The position numbers and the translations under genes were made by a program. The notes under the pieces were generated by a model that saw only the letters and a list, made by a program, of their open reading frames with translations, was not told the origin of the DNA and did no database searches. Below, in pieces: positions 1-8,932 of a DNA stretch of 64,000 bases. The stretch comes from Symsagittifera roscoffensis (Eukaryota > Xenacoelomorpha > Acoela > Convolutidae), in NCBI RefSeq assembly GCF_963678635.1, contig NC_087068.1, forward strand, positions 42,369,649 through 42,433,648, read 5' to 3'. Each line of letters starts with the position of its first letter. The stretch's first letter is position 1.

Positions 1-709
1 CCCTTAAGAATTAGACACACTTAGAGCTCTCAAATTGTTTAATATTTATGATTTTGCCATTCAGAAAGATGTCGGAAAATATTTTCAAACTGATTTTATG
101 TTTCGCTATGCTGTAAAACTTCACCCCTCACCGTTTTAAGGTTGAAAATTAGGGAAAATTGGCAAAGTTGATTTTTGATGAAAACTAAAAGTTAACCCAA
201 AAAAGTTGTTCTTAAATCGTGAAATAATTTGAGCGATTAATTTTCTTATAAGCAATATAAAAAATTCCAATTTTTAAACAAAAAAATTCCTGACTCATCA
301 ACATATTTTACGAGATTTTTGAAACAAATATTTTATACACAAATTAATTTTCATTTTATTACATGCCAAATGCATGCGGGACTTTTCTGTCATAGTTGCT
401 TTTTCGAGGGACCACTATATCATAGTAGTACCAGAGTTCGTCCTCAATTCATACAACGAAAGATTTCGTCCTCAAAATCAACAGATTTCTTCCTTTTTGA
501 TACACCAGCAAGTTTCGTCCCATTTATTGTTCCGACTTTTATATGAGAACTATATATATACCTGGGATGGGTTTTGTTTCGACTTTCGTAACGAAAGAAA
601 CGAAATACTTGTGCTCAGGGTGATTTTTTTTCTTCAGACAAACTGCAAACTAAATTGTAACTAATTTATAACCACCCATCGACTCACTTTCTAAGCTTCT
701 CTCAATTTA

Positions 710-1170
710 TTGTTCCAATTTTCGATACGAAAGTAACGAAATATTTGTGCTCGGGGTGGGTTTTTTTTTCTTCAGACAAATTTCGACTTTTGAACTTGGC
801 CTTTTTGGTGAAATTTTTTCATATCATTAAAAAATTTTTGTTGTCCTGAGCTTAAATTTGAAAAGATAACTCAACTGTGATCTTTTTCATGAAGTTATGG
901 GGGTTTAAAGATTGCCATTTGGGCCAATTTGGGACAATTAACGCGCGATATATTTCACGCTATAAACGGAGATTTAATCCGTCTTAGAAATTGTTCCAAA
1001 TTGGTCGAAGGAAGTCTATTTGTCATTTTTGATTTGTTACTAGGAGCGAAATCTATCATTTTGTACTTTAAATATTTTACAAAAAAAATCACATAAAGGC
1101 AAAAAAATTCACAATCTTGAAAGGCAATCGGAACATTCAGGGCCTCGCCTTGATACGAGCAGTCTTGTTT
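710..1170 (+). repeat. Interspersed repeat family R500, copy 1
   Basis: One end carries 'tgttcca..ttttcg..acgaaagtaacgaaatatttgtgctc' and the other end 'ggaacattcagggcctcgcc' followed by 'tgatacgagcagtcttg'. The same ordered blocks recur at 52056-52579 (+) and, reverse-complemented, at 36530-37054 and 53232-53716. No coding capacity was seen. Both ends contain the word gttcc(ga/aa), but I cannot show clean terminal inverted repeats, so the class is open. Confidence 0.7.
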
Positions 1171-1830
1171 ATGCTTAGACCAATTTTACAAAGAGACTGC
1201 GTATGGGTATCAATCTTGCACTAGGCTAAAATGAGGATGGCAACGTTGCAAAAATAATACTGGTTACGCGAAATGTTTATGGGTGGCAAATTATCCGCAC
1301 TTATAATCATTCCTTGATTTGAAATAAGTGGGGATTTAAAAAAAGTCAGTTTGATCAGTTAAGAACCAGTGTCTGGCTTAAACCAGTGTCTGGCAGTTTG
1401 ACCAGTGACAGGCTTAAAAAATTGCAAGTTGATTGAGGCATGCTACATATAGTCTTGTTTTTCCAACTATCTTAATATTAATATACCACAAAAGATAAGC
1501 TTGCAGTGTTTTTTTCTTGAAGCCAATTTTTGTTAAAAAAAAAACAATTTAGAATGAGAATTGAACTGGGATCTACGTGTTTGCAAAGGCATGTACTACG
1601 TGCTACGACGTCATAATGTTTTTTTTTAGAAAATTTTTCATTATTGTTCAATATCACAAAACATTATCTCAAAGTTCAACATTCATTATTTAACATTGAA
1701 AGTGCTGATTTAGGCGTTTGATTTCTCAGAATAAATTTCAAAATCATTTTAGGCAACATACTTAATGCTGCGACTTCTGACTAAAAGACGAAATATTTGA
1801 GCTCGTGGGTTACTAACGCGCGTCAGTTAA

Positions 1831-1910
1831 CGCGCGAGATAGTCAATTTAACGAATAAGCGGTTAGTCAATACGCGCGAGGTAGTCAATTTAACGAATAA
1901 GCGGTTATTT
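1831..1910 (+). repeat. Short tandem duplication inside a degenerate R500 copy
   Basis: The unit 'acgcgcgag' followed by 'tagtcaatttaacgaataag' and 'cggtta' occurs twice in a row, about 41 bp apart. It lies within a degraded R500 copy spanning about 1786-2160. Confidence 0.7.
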
Positions 1911-2766
1911 AAGCAGCTTATAAATCGTTCCAAGTGGAATTGCGGGAGATTAATGTGTATTATTACTACGTTTCCAGGCCCTTAAAACATCACTTTGTAC
2001 CTGACATATGGGGAATTTTTTTTTTCAATTTTTTTATATTAAAATTTTACAATATTTTCAAGTTGTTTTCAGAAATTATTTCGAAGACTGAGAGCCGTCA
2101 TAACATTCGTGGCTTTGCTTTGATACAAGCAGTCTTGTTAAAACACAAGGGTCGCTAAATACGTCATTTTGTAGCTTACATGGCGTATGGATTGGAAATT
2201 TTCCTAAAAAAGATTCGATTATTTTGAAAAATTTTATAGACATTCAAGTGCAGCCGGAACATTCAGAGCTTGCAACTTGTATCACATTGTATTTTATATA
2301 GCGTGCGGAGAATAGCTGAAAAAAAACTTGCTAAAACTTTTCTTTTATTTTTTGACAACTACAACGTTTTTAAGCAGAACCTACATAGACATTCAAGGCT
2401 TTGTTCTGATACAGTCAGTCCCGTTTATTTTCAAAATTCATATTTTGCCCGCTAAATGGGGTTTATTCATTCGTTGCCAACAAACGTTCACTTTTTCAGA
2501 TACTGAGATCGCTTTCAGCAGCCTCAATCTTTCATTCCAGTAGTTTTGGTGTTACATAAAACTACGTGCAATATTTCAACGAGGTGTGTTCAATTTAGAA
2601 CTGAACTGAATCAGGACTTGACCTTAACAAACATGCTAATTTGGCATTACGCAAAATGTGTTGAATGAATGCATGATTACTTTGAAAAAAAAAATGTAAT
2701 AATTATGATTAAGTAACCAAATTTGACATTGCTTTCTCATTTTTCACCTTTTTTCAGACACTAGAA

Positions 2767-3045
2767 ATGGTTCAAGAGTGGGTTCATGGAATTTGCGGGT
2801 GCACAGAAAATGTGCCCTGGTGTCTGATCACGTGTTTCTTTCCCTGCGTGACGTCATATAAAGTGGGAGTGAGACTGGGAATGAAAATAGCAGCTATAGT
2901 ATCGGTGATAGTTTGCGGTCTTTGGGCAGTTAGCGACTCAGTTGCGTCGTATGCTATTATGAATACCCAAGCGTATCATACCAGCCAACAAACTGGGGTT
3001 ATTGTGGAGCCGGAAGAAGACAAAATGTACTCGCTTATCCAGCAG
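2767..3045 (+). CDS. PLAC8-like cysteine-rich membrane protein 1, coding exon 1
   Basis: Exon 1 encodes residues 1-93 of a 171-residue protein of the PLAC8/cornifelin type. Near the N-terminus it has the family's Cys signature, GICGCTENVPWC followed by CFFPCVTSYKVG, then a hydrophobic stretch at about residues 38-60 (MKIAAIVSVIVCGLWAV) that is probably a membrane segment. The ATG at 2767 follows a likely acceptor (ttttttcag) and has A at -3 and G at +4. The exon ends CAG|gtgagt in phase 0 and joins exon 2 at 3231 in frame. The same architecture is found in the paralogue at 28659-29135, which supports both the gene and this start. PLAC8 proteins are diverse (metal or fruit-size regulation in plants, secretory or epithelial roles in animals), so no specific function is assigned. 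Confidence 0.85.
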
Positions 3046-3230
3046 GTGAGTGTTTGAAGGCACTCTTACCAGAATGAGTGGGGTTCAAGGAAAATGAGTA
3101 ATTCAATAGAAAAAAATTTTGGGGCCTAGAATTGATTTTTTAACGATATAACCCTCCACATTTAGCTCGCTAGTTTTGATATTGTAATGCATCTTAGTTA
3201 TTTTTCTATGAAATATTGTTTTAATTCTAG

Positions 3231-3467
3231 GTTATGGCTGGGGTGGCTTTAATTAGCACAATTGTCTTCGTCCTGGTCGTGTTCAAATTCCGAATGGCTC
3301 TTAGAGCCAAACAGGACATTGAAGGCGGAGCCTTCGCAGACTGCTGTCTCTCGTTGTGGTGCACCTCATGTGTGTTGTGCCAATTGCACAACCAACAGGA
3401 CTTCGAGGAGCAGAACGGCGGAGGGGACGGCAAGACTCCCGGAGGACAGAACATTTCACGAGCTTGA
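3231..3467 (+). CDS. PLAC8-like cysteine-rich membrane protein 1, coding exon 2
   Basis: Exon 2 follows a pyrimidine-rich acceptor (ttttaattctag) and keeps phase 0 from the donor at 3045; the intron is 185 bp. It encodes residues 94-171: a second hydrophobic segment (VALISTIVFVLVVF) and the C-terminal half of the family signature, with R.ALRAKQDIEGG, then CC..LWC and CVLCQLHN, which matches the usual LR.KY.I.G...CC..C.LCQ pattern of PLAC8 proteins. The tail is Gly/Gln-rich and ends ISRA before TGA. The paralogue at 28.7 kb ends VTRA before TAA, so the C-terminus is conserved and both TGA and TAA act as host stop codons. Two hydrophobic segments around a loop suggest a two-pass membrane protein with cytosolic Cys-rich ends (inference). 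Confidence 0.85.
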   Translation, partial: VMAGVALISTIVFVLVVFKFRMALRAKQDIEGGAFADCCLSLWCTSCVLCQLHNQQDFEEQNGGGDGKTPGGQNISRA

Positions 3468-4315
3468 TCACCTCACCTGACTTGATCACGTGATGACGGA
3501 TTGCAAAAGTTTGCAAAAGATATGAACTATTTTTTTTGTAGCTTGAAAAAATGTTCCAAATTTATTCGTTTAAAAGCTAACCGTTGTAGTTTATAGATAT
3601 GTCACCAATTTGCAGATTAATCCTAGCTTCTTGTGATTTATGTTTTCTAAAATCATTGGTTCATTTGAAAAAAATTTTGATCGCGTCATTTAAAAAATAA
3701 TTATGACTACATTACTACAAGGCTATGAACAAGGCTGTGATCTAATTGAAAATCTTACAAAAACTGTCTACCGTTTTATTCTTGAAATAACTTAATTTAT
3801 GATTGTCAACAAAAGATTAATGTCTGTTTTGATATGTCGTTATTTGCATTTATTCCTTGGTGTAATAAAAATAGAAATTAGAATACGTCACTATCTGCAT
3901 GGTAAATTTACAGCAAAATTTATTATTAATTGTTTTTTTTTCCAGAAAAAAGAAATGATAATTTTCACAGTCTCATTATCTTAATTAAGATGTTTCTATG
4001 AGAGCTCAACATAGCCAATAGGTTGGAAATAAATTGAGATAGGTCTCACAAGCTACGAAAAATTATTTTTAGGGCGCAGCAGGTCGTAGATTTACTTAAA
4101 AAAAAACTTAAAATCCTCTAGAGTTTTAACAAAGGCGACCCGGATTGAAATAGCAGAACTAACCAGAACTGGATCAGCATTTCTTCAGCCAGCAATACTG
4201 CGAAAGGCAAAATTGTGAAATACACCACATTGGATTTTCTGAGTCACACATGAACACAGATCAAAAGAAAATTACTTTTACAGTGCTGGATCATTGATGA
4301 GTAAGAGTTTATTAC

Positions 4316-4680
4316 AGAGGCGGATCTAGGATTTTCTCGAGGGGGAGGCCAGGGGTGGATTTATGGGCGGGGGGCGGGGTGGCTTTTGCTTTTTCAGGGA
4401 TTCGACCCCCTGCCAACCCAAAGGGTCCCCCCTTTGTACTATTTTGAGATATCCATATTTGGTGACGGACCCTAAAAATTTTCTAAAGGCGCATTCGGCG
4501 CCAATATATACTAGTTTTATAGGGGGAGCGCGCCCCGGAAAAAAACACAATTTTTTGGTTGACATTTTCCAAAAAGTGCCCAACAACGCGTTTTTGGCCT
4601 TTTTTCCTTAATTTGCCTGCGGCGCAGCAAATTTGGTAAAAATGGGGTCGTTATAGCGATTTGGGAGAACTAAAAAAATC
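4316..4680 (+). repeat. GGCGGATC-type interspersed element, copy 1
   Basis: Shares 'ggcggatctaggattttctc', 'gaccccctgccaacccaaag', 'ggtcccccc', 'actattttgagatatccat' and 'ggcgc..tcggcgccaat' with copies at 46138-46561 (same orientation) and 61233-61667 (reverse). The other two copies show inverted termini built on GGGGCGGATCTAGGA. This copy lacks a clear right terminus. The layout fits a non-autonomous DNA transposon (MITE); short proteins read from it are not genes. Confidence 0.7.
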
Positions 4681-5114
4681 ACTAAAAAGACCGCAGGCTT
4701 ATTTCTAAAAAAAGAGGTCTATCAAAAGAGAACAATCAAACTCCAAAAAACGCGTGTGACAAAACTGAAACGGTACTTCAATAGTTTTTTTTTTATTTTA
4801 TGTCTGGCTGGGGCTTCACTGGCTGATAAATAAATAAAGAAGTACAAATGTGACACGCAAATGTTTTTTTTTAAGTTTCTAGGGCGTGGGAATCATAATG
4901 AGCATTACACTGAAAACTACACTTGAAAATTCATTACAATTTGAAAGGGGCATTTTTTTTCATAAATCAATGATGAGGTTGAAAAAATGTTCTTTGCAAG
5001 TAAGACAATCGAGTTTTGCATGAGTCTAAGCAGCAGATGCACATAAAAAATATCGCCTTATTGAATTCTGCGGCAGTTTTTTCAATAGTAACATATTTCG
5101 AAAAAATGATCTCA

Positions 5115-5118
5115 TTAG
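5115..5118. repeat. Target-site duplication, left (TTAG)
   Basis: The four bases TTAG immediately precede the left LTR. The same four bases immediately follow the right LTR at 23195-23198. Length and position fit integration by a Ty3/Gypsy-type integrase. Confidence 0.85.
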
Positions 5119-5520
5119 TGAGTTAGAACCGACGTGGTTAACTCATTTCGGATAGGGTACACCGTCTGCTCGTCACGCTATCTTATTTTCGGCCGGATAG
5201 ATTCGTGCAACTTCTTAGTCTAATACCGATCCTAATCTTACTCTTATACTATCTAGTCTCAGGTTGTTTAACTAGTCTCTGCTAGGCTCAATAGATCTAG
5301 GGTATACTGGTTTATTGCGGCTGCTGAAGTTCTCTTGGAGAGGCAACTAATTTCTAAGTTAAATTCAAATCTCTCTGGTGCTGAAATTACAAGTAATTTC
5401 AGCACTTACAAATAAGTGGGTTGTTAGTTAGATGGATCATGATTGGTTAATATTAAATACTTTACAGTGGTAAAATATCTAATTTATCCAATCATAAAAT
5501 GTAGTTTAGATCAGGTTCCA
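5119..5520 (-). repeat. LTR, left copy (3' LTR of the minus-strand element)
   Basis: 402 bp, beginning TG and ending CA on both strands, with short inverted ends (TGGAACC.../...GGTTCTAACTCA in the element's sense). By eye it matches the right copy at every base except for one 8-bp gap after 'gttaactcat'. On the coding strand it has CCAAT-type motifs (AACCAATCATG) early in U3 and an AATAAA polyadenylation hexamer (complement of 5311-5316). A perfect 13-bp-arm hairpin lies at 5378-5405. Confidence 0.95.
5378..5405. promoter_or_regulatory. Perfect 28-bp hairpin/palindrome in the LTR
   Basis: gtgctgaaattac and its exact reverse complement gtaatttcagcac are separated by two bases. The same palindrome is intact in the other LTR at 23052-23079. 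It could be a dimeric protein-binding site in U3 or an RNA hairpin near the polyadenylation signal; the sequence does not decide between them. Confidence 0.6.
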
Positions 5521-5660
5521 CCCATCCGGGTTTTACAGAGTTTTTTAGAATTGTCTTTCTGCAATTCAAAGGATGGATGATGGACGTTGGTATTTGGCGA
5601 ACACCATATTCTTCTGGGTTCTTTTGTTAGAGAAGTTCCAGGACGCTGGAATGATGAATA

Positions 5661-5990
5661 TCAATCGTTGTGTTTTCTTGTAACAACGACTGTGTTTTCC
5701 AACGAAATCAATCTGATTTCAGAATGGTTTGCTATGACGGGTTTTTCTGTTTCATGTAGAGAACTTCTTTTGCGTTCGACCTCGTCTGGGAATGGCGTGG
5801 AGATTGTGCGTGGAGGGGATGCCTTGTTACTCGGATCTGTACGTATACTTGAACATCGAGGTGGTCATTGGTCTAGTTCAATGAAGTCCTTTTCTGCGAA
5901 GTCAAGTCGTACTCTAAATCTTTTGAGTTGTGATTGTGAACGGCATATTGGTTGTGGGTGGCCATTCTTTTTCGAGTATAGTGGGGTCAT
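5661..5990 (-). pseudogene. Small retroelement ORF interrupted by an in-frame TGA
   Basis: An ATG at 5990 opens a frame of 41 codons to a TGA at 5865-5867. The same frame then stays open for another 67 codons to a TGA at 5661. The product is basic and Pro/Ser-rich, with PQPICRSQSQLKRFRVRLDF before the break and KASPPRTISTPFPDEVERKR after it. It lies directly upstream of the 3' LTR and follows the env/accessory block. The plus strand also has a 142-codon open frame here (5587-6015), but the minus strand is the element's coding sense and the composition looks more protein-like on it. No function is recognised. Confidence 0.4.
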
Positions 5991-7119
5991 TTTGTCTTTG
6001 GATGTTCGTCTTTGATGTTGTATGCTGATCTATATACTGCAAGGTATAATTTACATTTTATAGAATTTTTATTAGTTCAGTGTTTTAATTATGATTTTGG
6101 TTAGTTGTTTTCACAAAAGCATTTTGTTTTAGTTTGGTTATTTTGAAGAGTTACTCACCCTTGAGTACCTCTTATTAAAAATAGAAGTGTGGTCACAAAG
6201 CGTGGATGTAGCGCGTTGGGTTAGGCCGGCTATAGAGCATGCTCAGGACGTCCTCTCTGGTGGGTTAGGCGAGGAGTGGGAGTATGATTTTGTGCGGTTT
6301 CTGTGAGAGGTCCTGTCATGTGATAACAATTTATGTTGGGTTTATGGTGGTTTTTCTTATGTTTCGTTGGTTGTGTCCTTTTTTCGAAAATCAAATTGTT
6401 TTTGGTATGGGTTTGTCTTTCGACATTTTTGTGTTTTATTATTTCTTTCTTAGACTTTATAATAGTCTTCAAAAGAATAAAATATCCAGTTTTAAACTGG
6501 GTTAATCCGGTTTGGGTACCGTTGGTTTTCTTTTCTTAGTCATGCTGTTATTCTATGTTTTGTGGTGTTTAGTAAGCTGCGTTGGTTAGTTTTGTTTAGT
6601 ATATAATTCCTTTCCAACCGGATTAAAGGAAAGTTTGAAATTTGTTATCGTGTGTTAGAGTTGTTGAGTGTGAAAACTTGAAACTGAAATTCATTATTTA
6701 AACAATTCTTCATGGGCGAGCTGTGCGAGTTTGGATAAAATTTTTGTGCGAGTGAATGAAAATATCAAAGGGTTAGTACTGCATTTTTGTTTTATCAATT
6801 TACTACAAAGAATTTTAATTTTACTGCTAGTTTGGGGAAAAATTAAGTTACAAATTTTCATCATTATTAAAATTACTGCTTTTGGGGAAACAATTTATAA
6901 TTTAATTTACTACATTGGTATGAATTTTATTATATTTATCTAGTGCAAAATATTAATAGAGTTAGAAGAATTTGAAGAAGTTTTCTATTTTTTATTTTTC
7001 TTTTGTGTTTTTTGCAGATGATCGTGGGATGAAGACTAAAAATCTAAATGAGACATGGATAAAAAATGGTTAGTTTTAATTTGAATTTATTAGTGAAAAA
7101 TATGTATAAATTATACTTA

Positions 7120-7121
7120 CC
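7120..7121 (-). promoter_or_regulatory. Candidate splice donor just after the accessory ORF
   Basis: On the coding strand, CAG|GTAAGTATAA follows the stop codon of the 602-residue ORF by three bases. The match to the metazoan donor consensus is near perfect. A 3' untranslated intron or an exon link to the small ORF near 5990 is possible; no partner acceptor is certain. Confidence 0.4.
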
Positions 7122-7123
7122 TG

Positions 7124-8932
7124 TTAGTCGTCGGGGAAAAAACCGTGGGGGAAGATGTCGTGTATTATGTCGGAGTTGGTTAGTAATTTTGCTAGTATGC
7201 GAATGATTTTTTTAGTCTGAAGCAGTGGCCAAAGCAATTGAAGTGCTTTAATAGTTTTTAGTTCTTCAGTGCCAACTGCAATCTCATAAGGTGTGTTTTG
7301 AATGAGGTTATATAATTTGTGATTGTATTTAGTATTGTGGATGAATTCTAATATTGGGATTTCTATAGGTTGGATAAATTCATGTGGGATAAGGAAGGGT
7401 CTGGATTCTTCTGCGTTAAAGGTCTTCGTGATGGGACAAAATATATACATTTGGGTTATGGGATCATAATTGCGAAGAATACCGTGAAGGTTAGTATCTT
7501 TAATGCAATATGTGAAGTTGAGAAAAAATGGTGAAGTGTATTTAGAGTTAATAAACTGAAAACGGTGGTGTGGTTGTCTTGATGGAGTGTGCTGATCAAA
7601 ATGATTTTGTATGAAACGATAATATGTATATGTGTGGGTTTGTTTAGTGCGTAACATAATGTCGTGTGAGCAGTGCAAATCGCGTTCATGTGGTGCAAGG
7701 AAATTGAAGGTTAGTGAAAATAATTGAAATCTTTCTTTAAAACTTTCGTAAGCTTGCATGTCGGTTAATGCTTCAGAAATGACGTGGTCGAATTTTCGAT
7801 CAAATATATTGAGTGTAAATACATATGGTGTTTTGATGAAGAATTTTTCTGTGATTTGTGGGTTAGCGAATCGATCATCATCTAAAAATTGGTCTTGGTT
7901 AGCTCGGATGATGTTATGATCATAATATTCTAGCGTATATTCGTTAGCTCGGGGTGCAGTGAATGTTTTTAGTGATTTTTTATATCCTATATAGGTAAAT
8001 TGTCTATGTGTGAGTGATGTGGTGAGTCGATATAGCATATCTTGATTTCTTTCTATATCGATGTGAGTATTAGATAAAGGTAGGCAAAGGGGATTAGTAA
8101 AATGATAATATGATGTCCAATGAAGTGTAGGCATTAAAACATGTTCATCTACAAAACTACGTGTGTCGTTAGTGTCGTTAGGGGTGTTTAAAGTATATTG
8201 TGGAAATGAAGGTAAAGTGATTGCTAGAAAATCTTTCGTGTTAGTGTGATTTGGATGATTAATATATTCATGGGCTGTTCCTGGTTTTGTTGGAAATGGA
8301 TGGTTTGGGAATTTTCTTTTGAAAGTGCGATAAGCTCTATTAGTGCTATTTGATGATTCGGTGGATGTGGATGATTGTGCTAATGATGCGGTATAAGCTG
8401 AAGAGGGTGTAGGGGTAGGTGGGTTTGATGATTCTATTGTGGATGAAATTTGATTTATAGTGGAGGTGTCAAGGTGGAAGGGTTGTTGTTGTAGGGTGAT
8501 AAAATTGTCTAGTTCTTGGGAGATTTGGGGAATATCTGGAGAATTGGATGATCGGTCTGAATGAAATGAAGAGTAGGTTGGGGTGACTTGTGAAGCATAA
8601 GAGGGTGTAGAAATGTATGGGAGAGGGTTATTTGGTGGGATTGGTTGAAAAGGGGGTTTTGAAAAAACTGAGGAGTTGGTTTGAAAATTATTGGATGGAG
8701 ATGGTTCGGAGTCTGCAAATTCATCTGGGGTTTCAATATTAGGGTTATTGAGTTGTGAAATGGAGTATAAAAATGAAATATGTGAATTAGTGTCTGAATT
8801 CATGCCTGATGTTATATTATTGGTTGGAAAATCGGGTGGCGGGAAAGCAAAAAGTGGGATTATTGTAATTGGAGTGTTGAGGTTGGTTGGGTGGGAATTT
8901 GAGCGGTGTTGAGATCCAAGTTGTCGGCTCAT
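7124..8932 (-). CDS. Accessory retroelement ORF, 602 residues, unknown function
   Basis: An intact ORF of 602 codons lies downstream of env. Its ATG overlaps the last codons of the env frame in an ATGA arrangement (8929-8932), which suggests coupled termination-reinitiation or a shared transcript. Residues 1 to about 205 are very rich in Ser, Pro, Thr and Asn (likely disordered). A short basic patch (YRTFKRKFPNHPFP) follows, and the C-terminal 390 residues look folded, with many aromatic residues and few low-complexity runs. I see no signal peptide, membrane segment, or protease, RT or glycoprotein motif, and I do not recognise the family. It is the longest uninterrupted frame in the element after pol and NC-PR, which argues that it was under coding constraint until recently. 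Confidence 0.75.
   Translation of the reverse strand: MSRQLGSQHRSNSHPTNLNTPITIIPLFAFPPPDFPTNNITSGMNSDTNSHISFLYSISQLNNPNIETPDEFADSEPSPSNNFQTNSSVFSKPPFQPIPPNNPLPYISTPSYASQVTPTYSSFHSDRSSNSPDIPQISQELDNFITLQQQPFHLDTSTINQISSTIESSNPPTPTPSSAYTASLAQSSTSTESSNSTNRAYRTFKRKFPNHPFPTKPGTAHEYINHPNHTNTKDFLAITLPSFPQYTLNTPNDTNDTRSFVDEHVLMPTLHWTSYYHFTNPLCLPLSNTHIDIERNQDMLYRLTTSLTHRQFTYIGYKKSLKTFTAPRANEYTLEYYDHNIIRANQDQFLDDDRFANPQITEKFFIKTPYVFTLNIFDRKFDHVISEALTDMQAYESFKERFQLFSLTFNFLAPHERDLHCSHDIMLRTKQTHTYTYYRFIQNHFDQHTPSRQPHHRFQFINSKYTSPFFLNFTYCIKDTNLHGILRNYDPITQMYIFCPITKTFNAEESRPFLIPHEFIQPIEIPILEFIHNTKYNHKLYNLIQNTPYEIAVGTEELKTIKALQLLWPLLQTKKIIRILAKLLTNSDIIHDIFPHGFFPDD

Larger units (their letters stand above)
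1..2766. other. Repeat-rich intergenic DNA upstream of PLAC8-like gene 1
   Basis: No convincing gene is seen. The stretch holds several copies of a roughly 500-bp interspersed repeat (best copy 710-1170; degenerate pieces near 520-620, 1786-2160 and 2235-2470), recognised by the shared words 'cgaaatatttgtgctcgggg', 'aggagcgaaatctatca' and 'gatacgagcagtcttgttt'. The last bases before 2767 are a pyrimidine-rich tract ending in ttttttcag at about 2757, which looks like a splice acceptor. The PLAC8-like gene may therefore have an untranslated exon further upstream in this stretch. Confidence 0.6.
3468..5118. other. Non-coding interval with a GGCGGATC-type repeat
   Basis: The 3' flank of PLAC8-like gene 1. 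Possible polyadenylation hexamers (aataaa) occur near 4028 and 4830. A repeat with the word ggcggatctaggattttctc starts at about 4316 and runs to about 4680. The final four bases, TTAG at 5115-5118, are the left target-site duplication of the LTR element. Confidence 0.6.
5521..7123 (-). other. 3' region of the LTR element between accessory ORF and LTR
   Basis: About 1.6 kb between the 602-residue ORF and the 3' LTR. It contains the small interrupted ORF at 5661-5990 and is otherwise without long frames. Immediately after the accessory ORF stop the minus strand reads ACAG|GTAAGTATAA, a strong splice-donor match (cut between 7121 and 7120). On the plus strand a strong acceptor (long T/C tract then cag) ends at 7017. 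Next to the LTR the purine-rich CGGATGGG is the only candidate polypurine tract. Confidence 0.5.

Noticed and set aside
4326..4611. Pro-rich ORFs on both strands near 4.4 kb (and similar at 61.6 kb)
   Set aside because: They fall inside the GGCGGATC-type repeat, whose G/C runs create open frames.
5587..6015. Plus-strand 142-codon ORF
   Set aside because: It lies antisense to the element's coding sense over a minus-strand frame of more protein-like composition. Kept only as a comment on that ORF.
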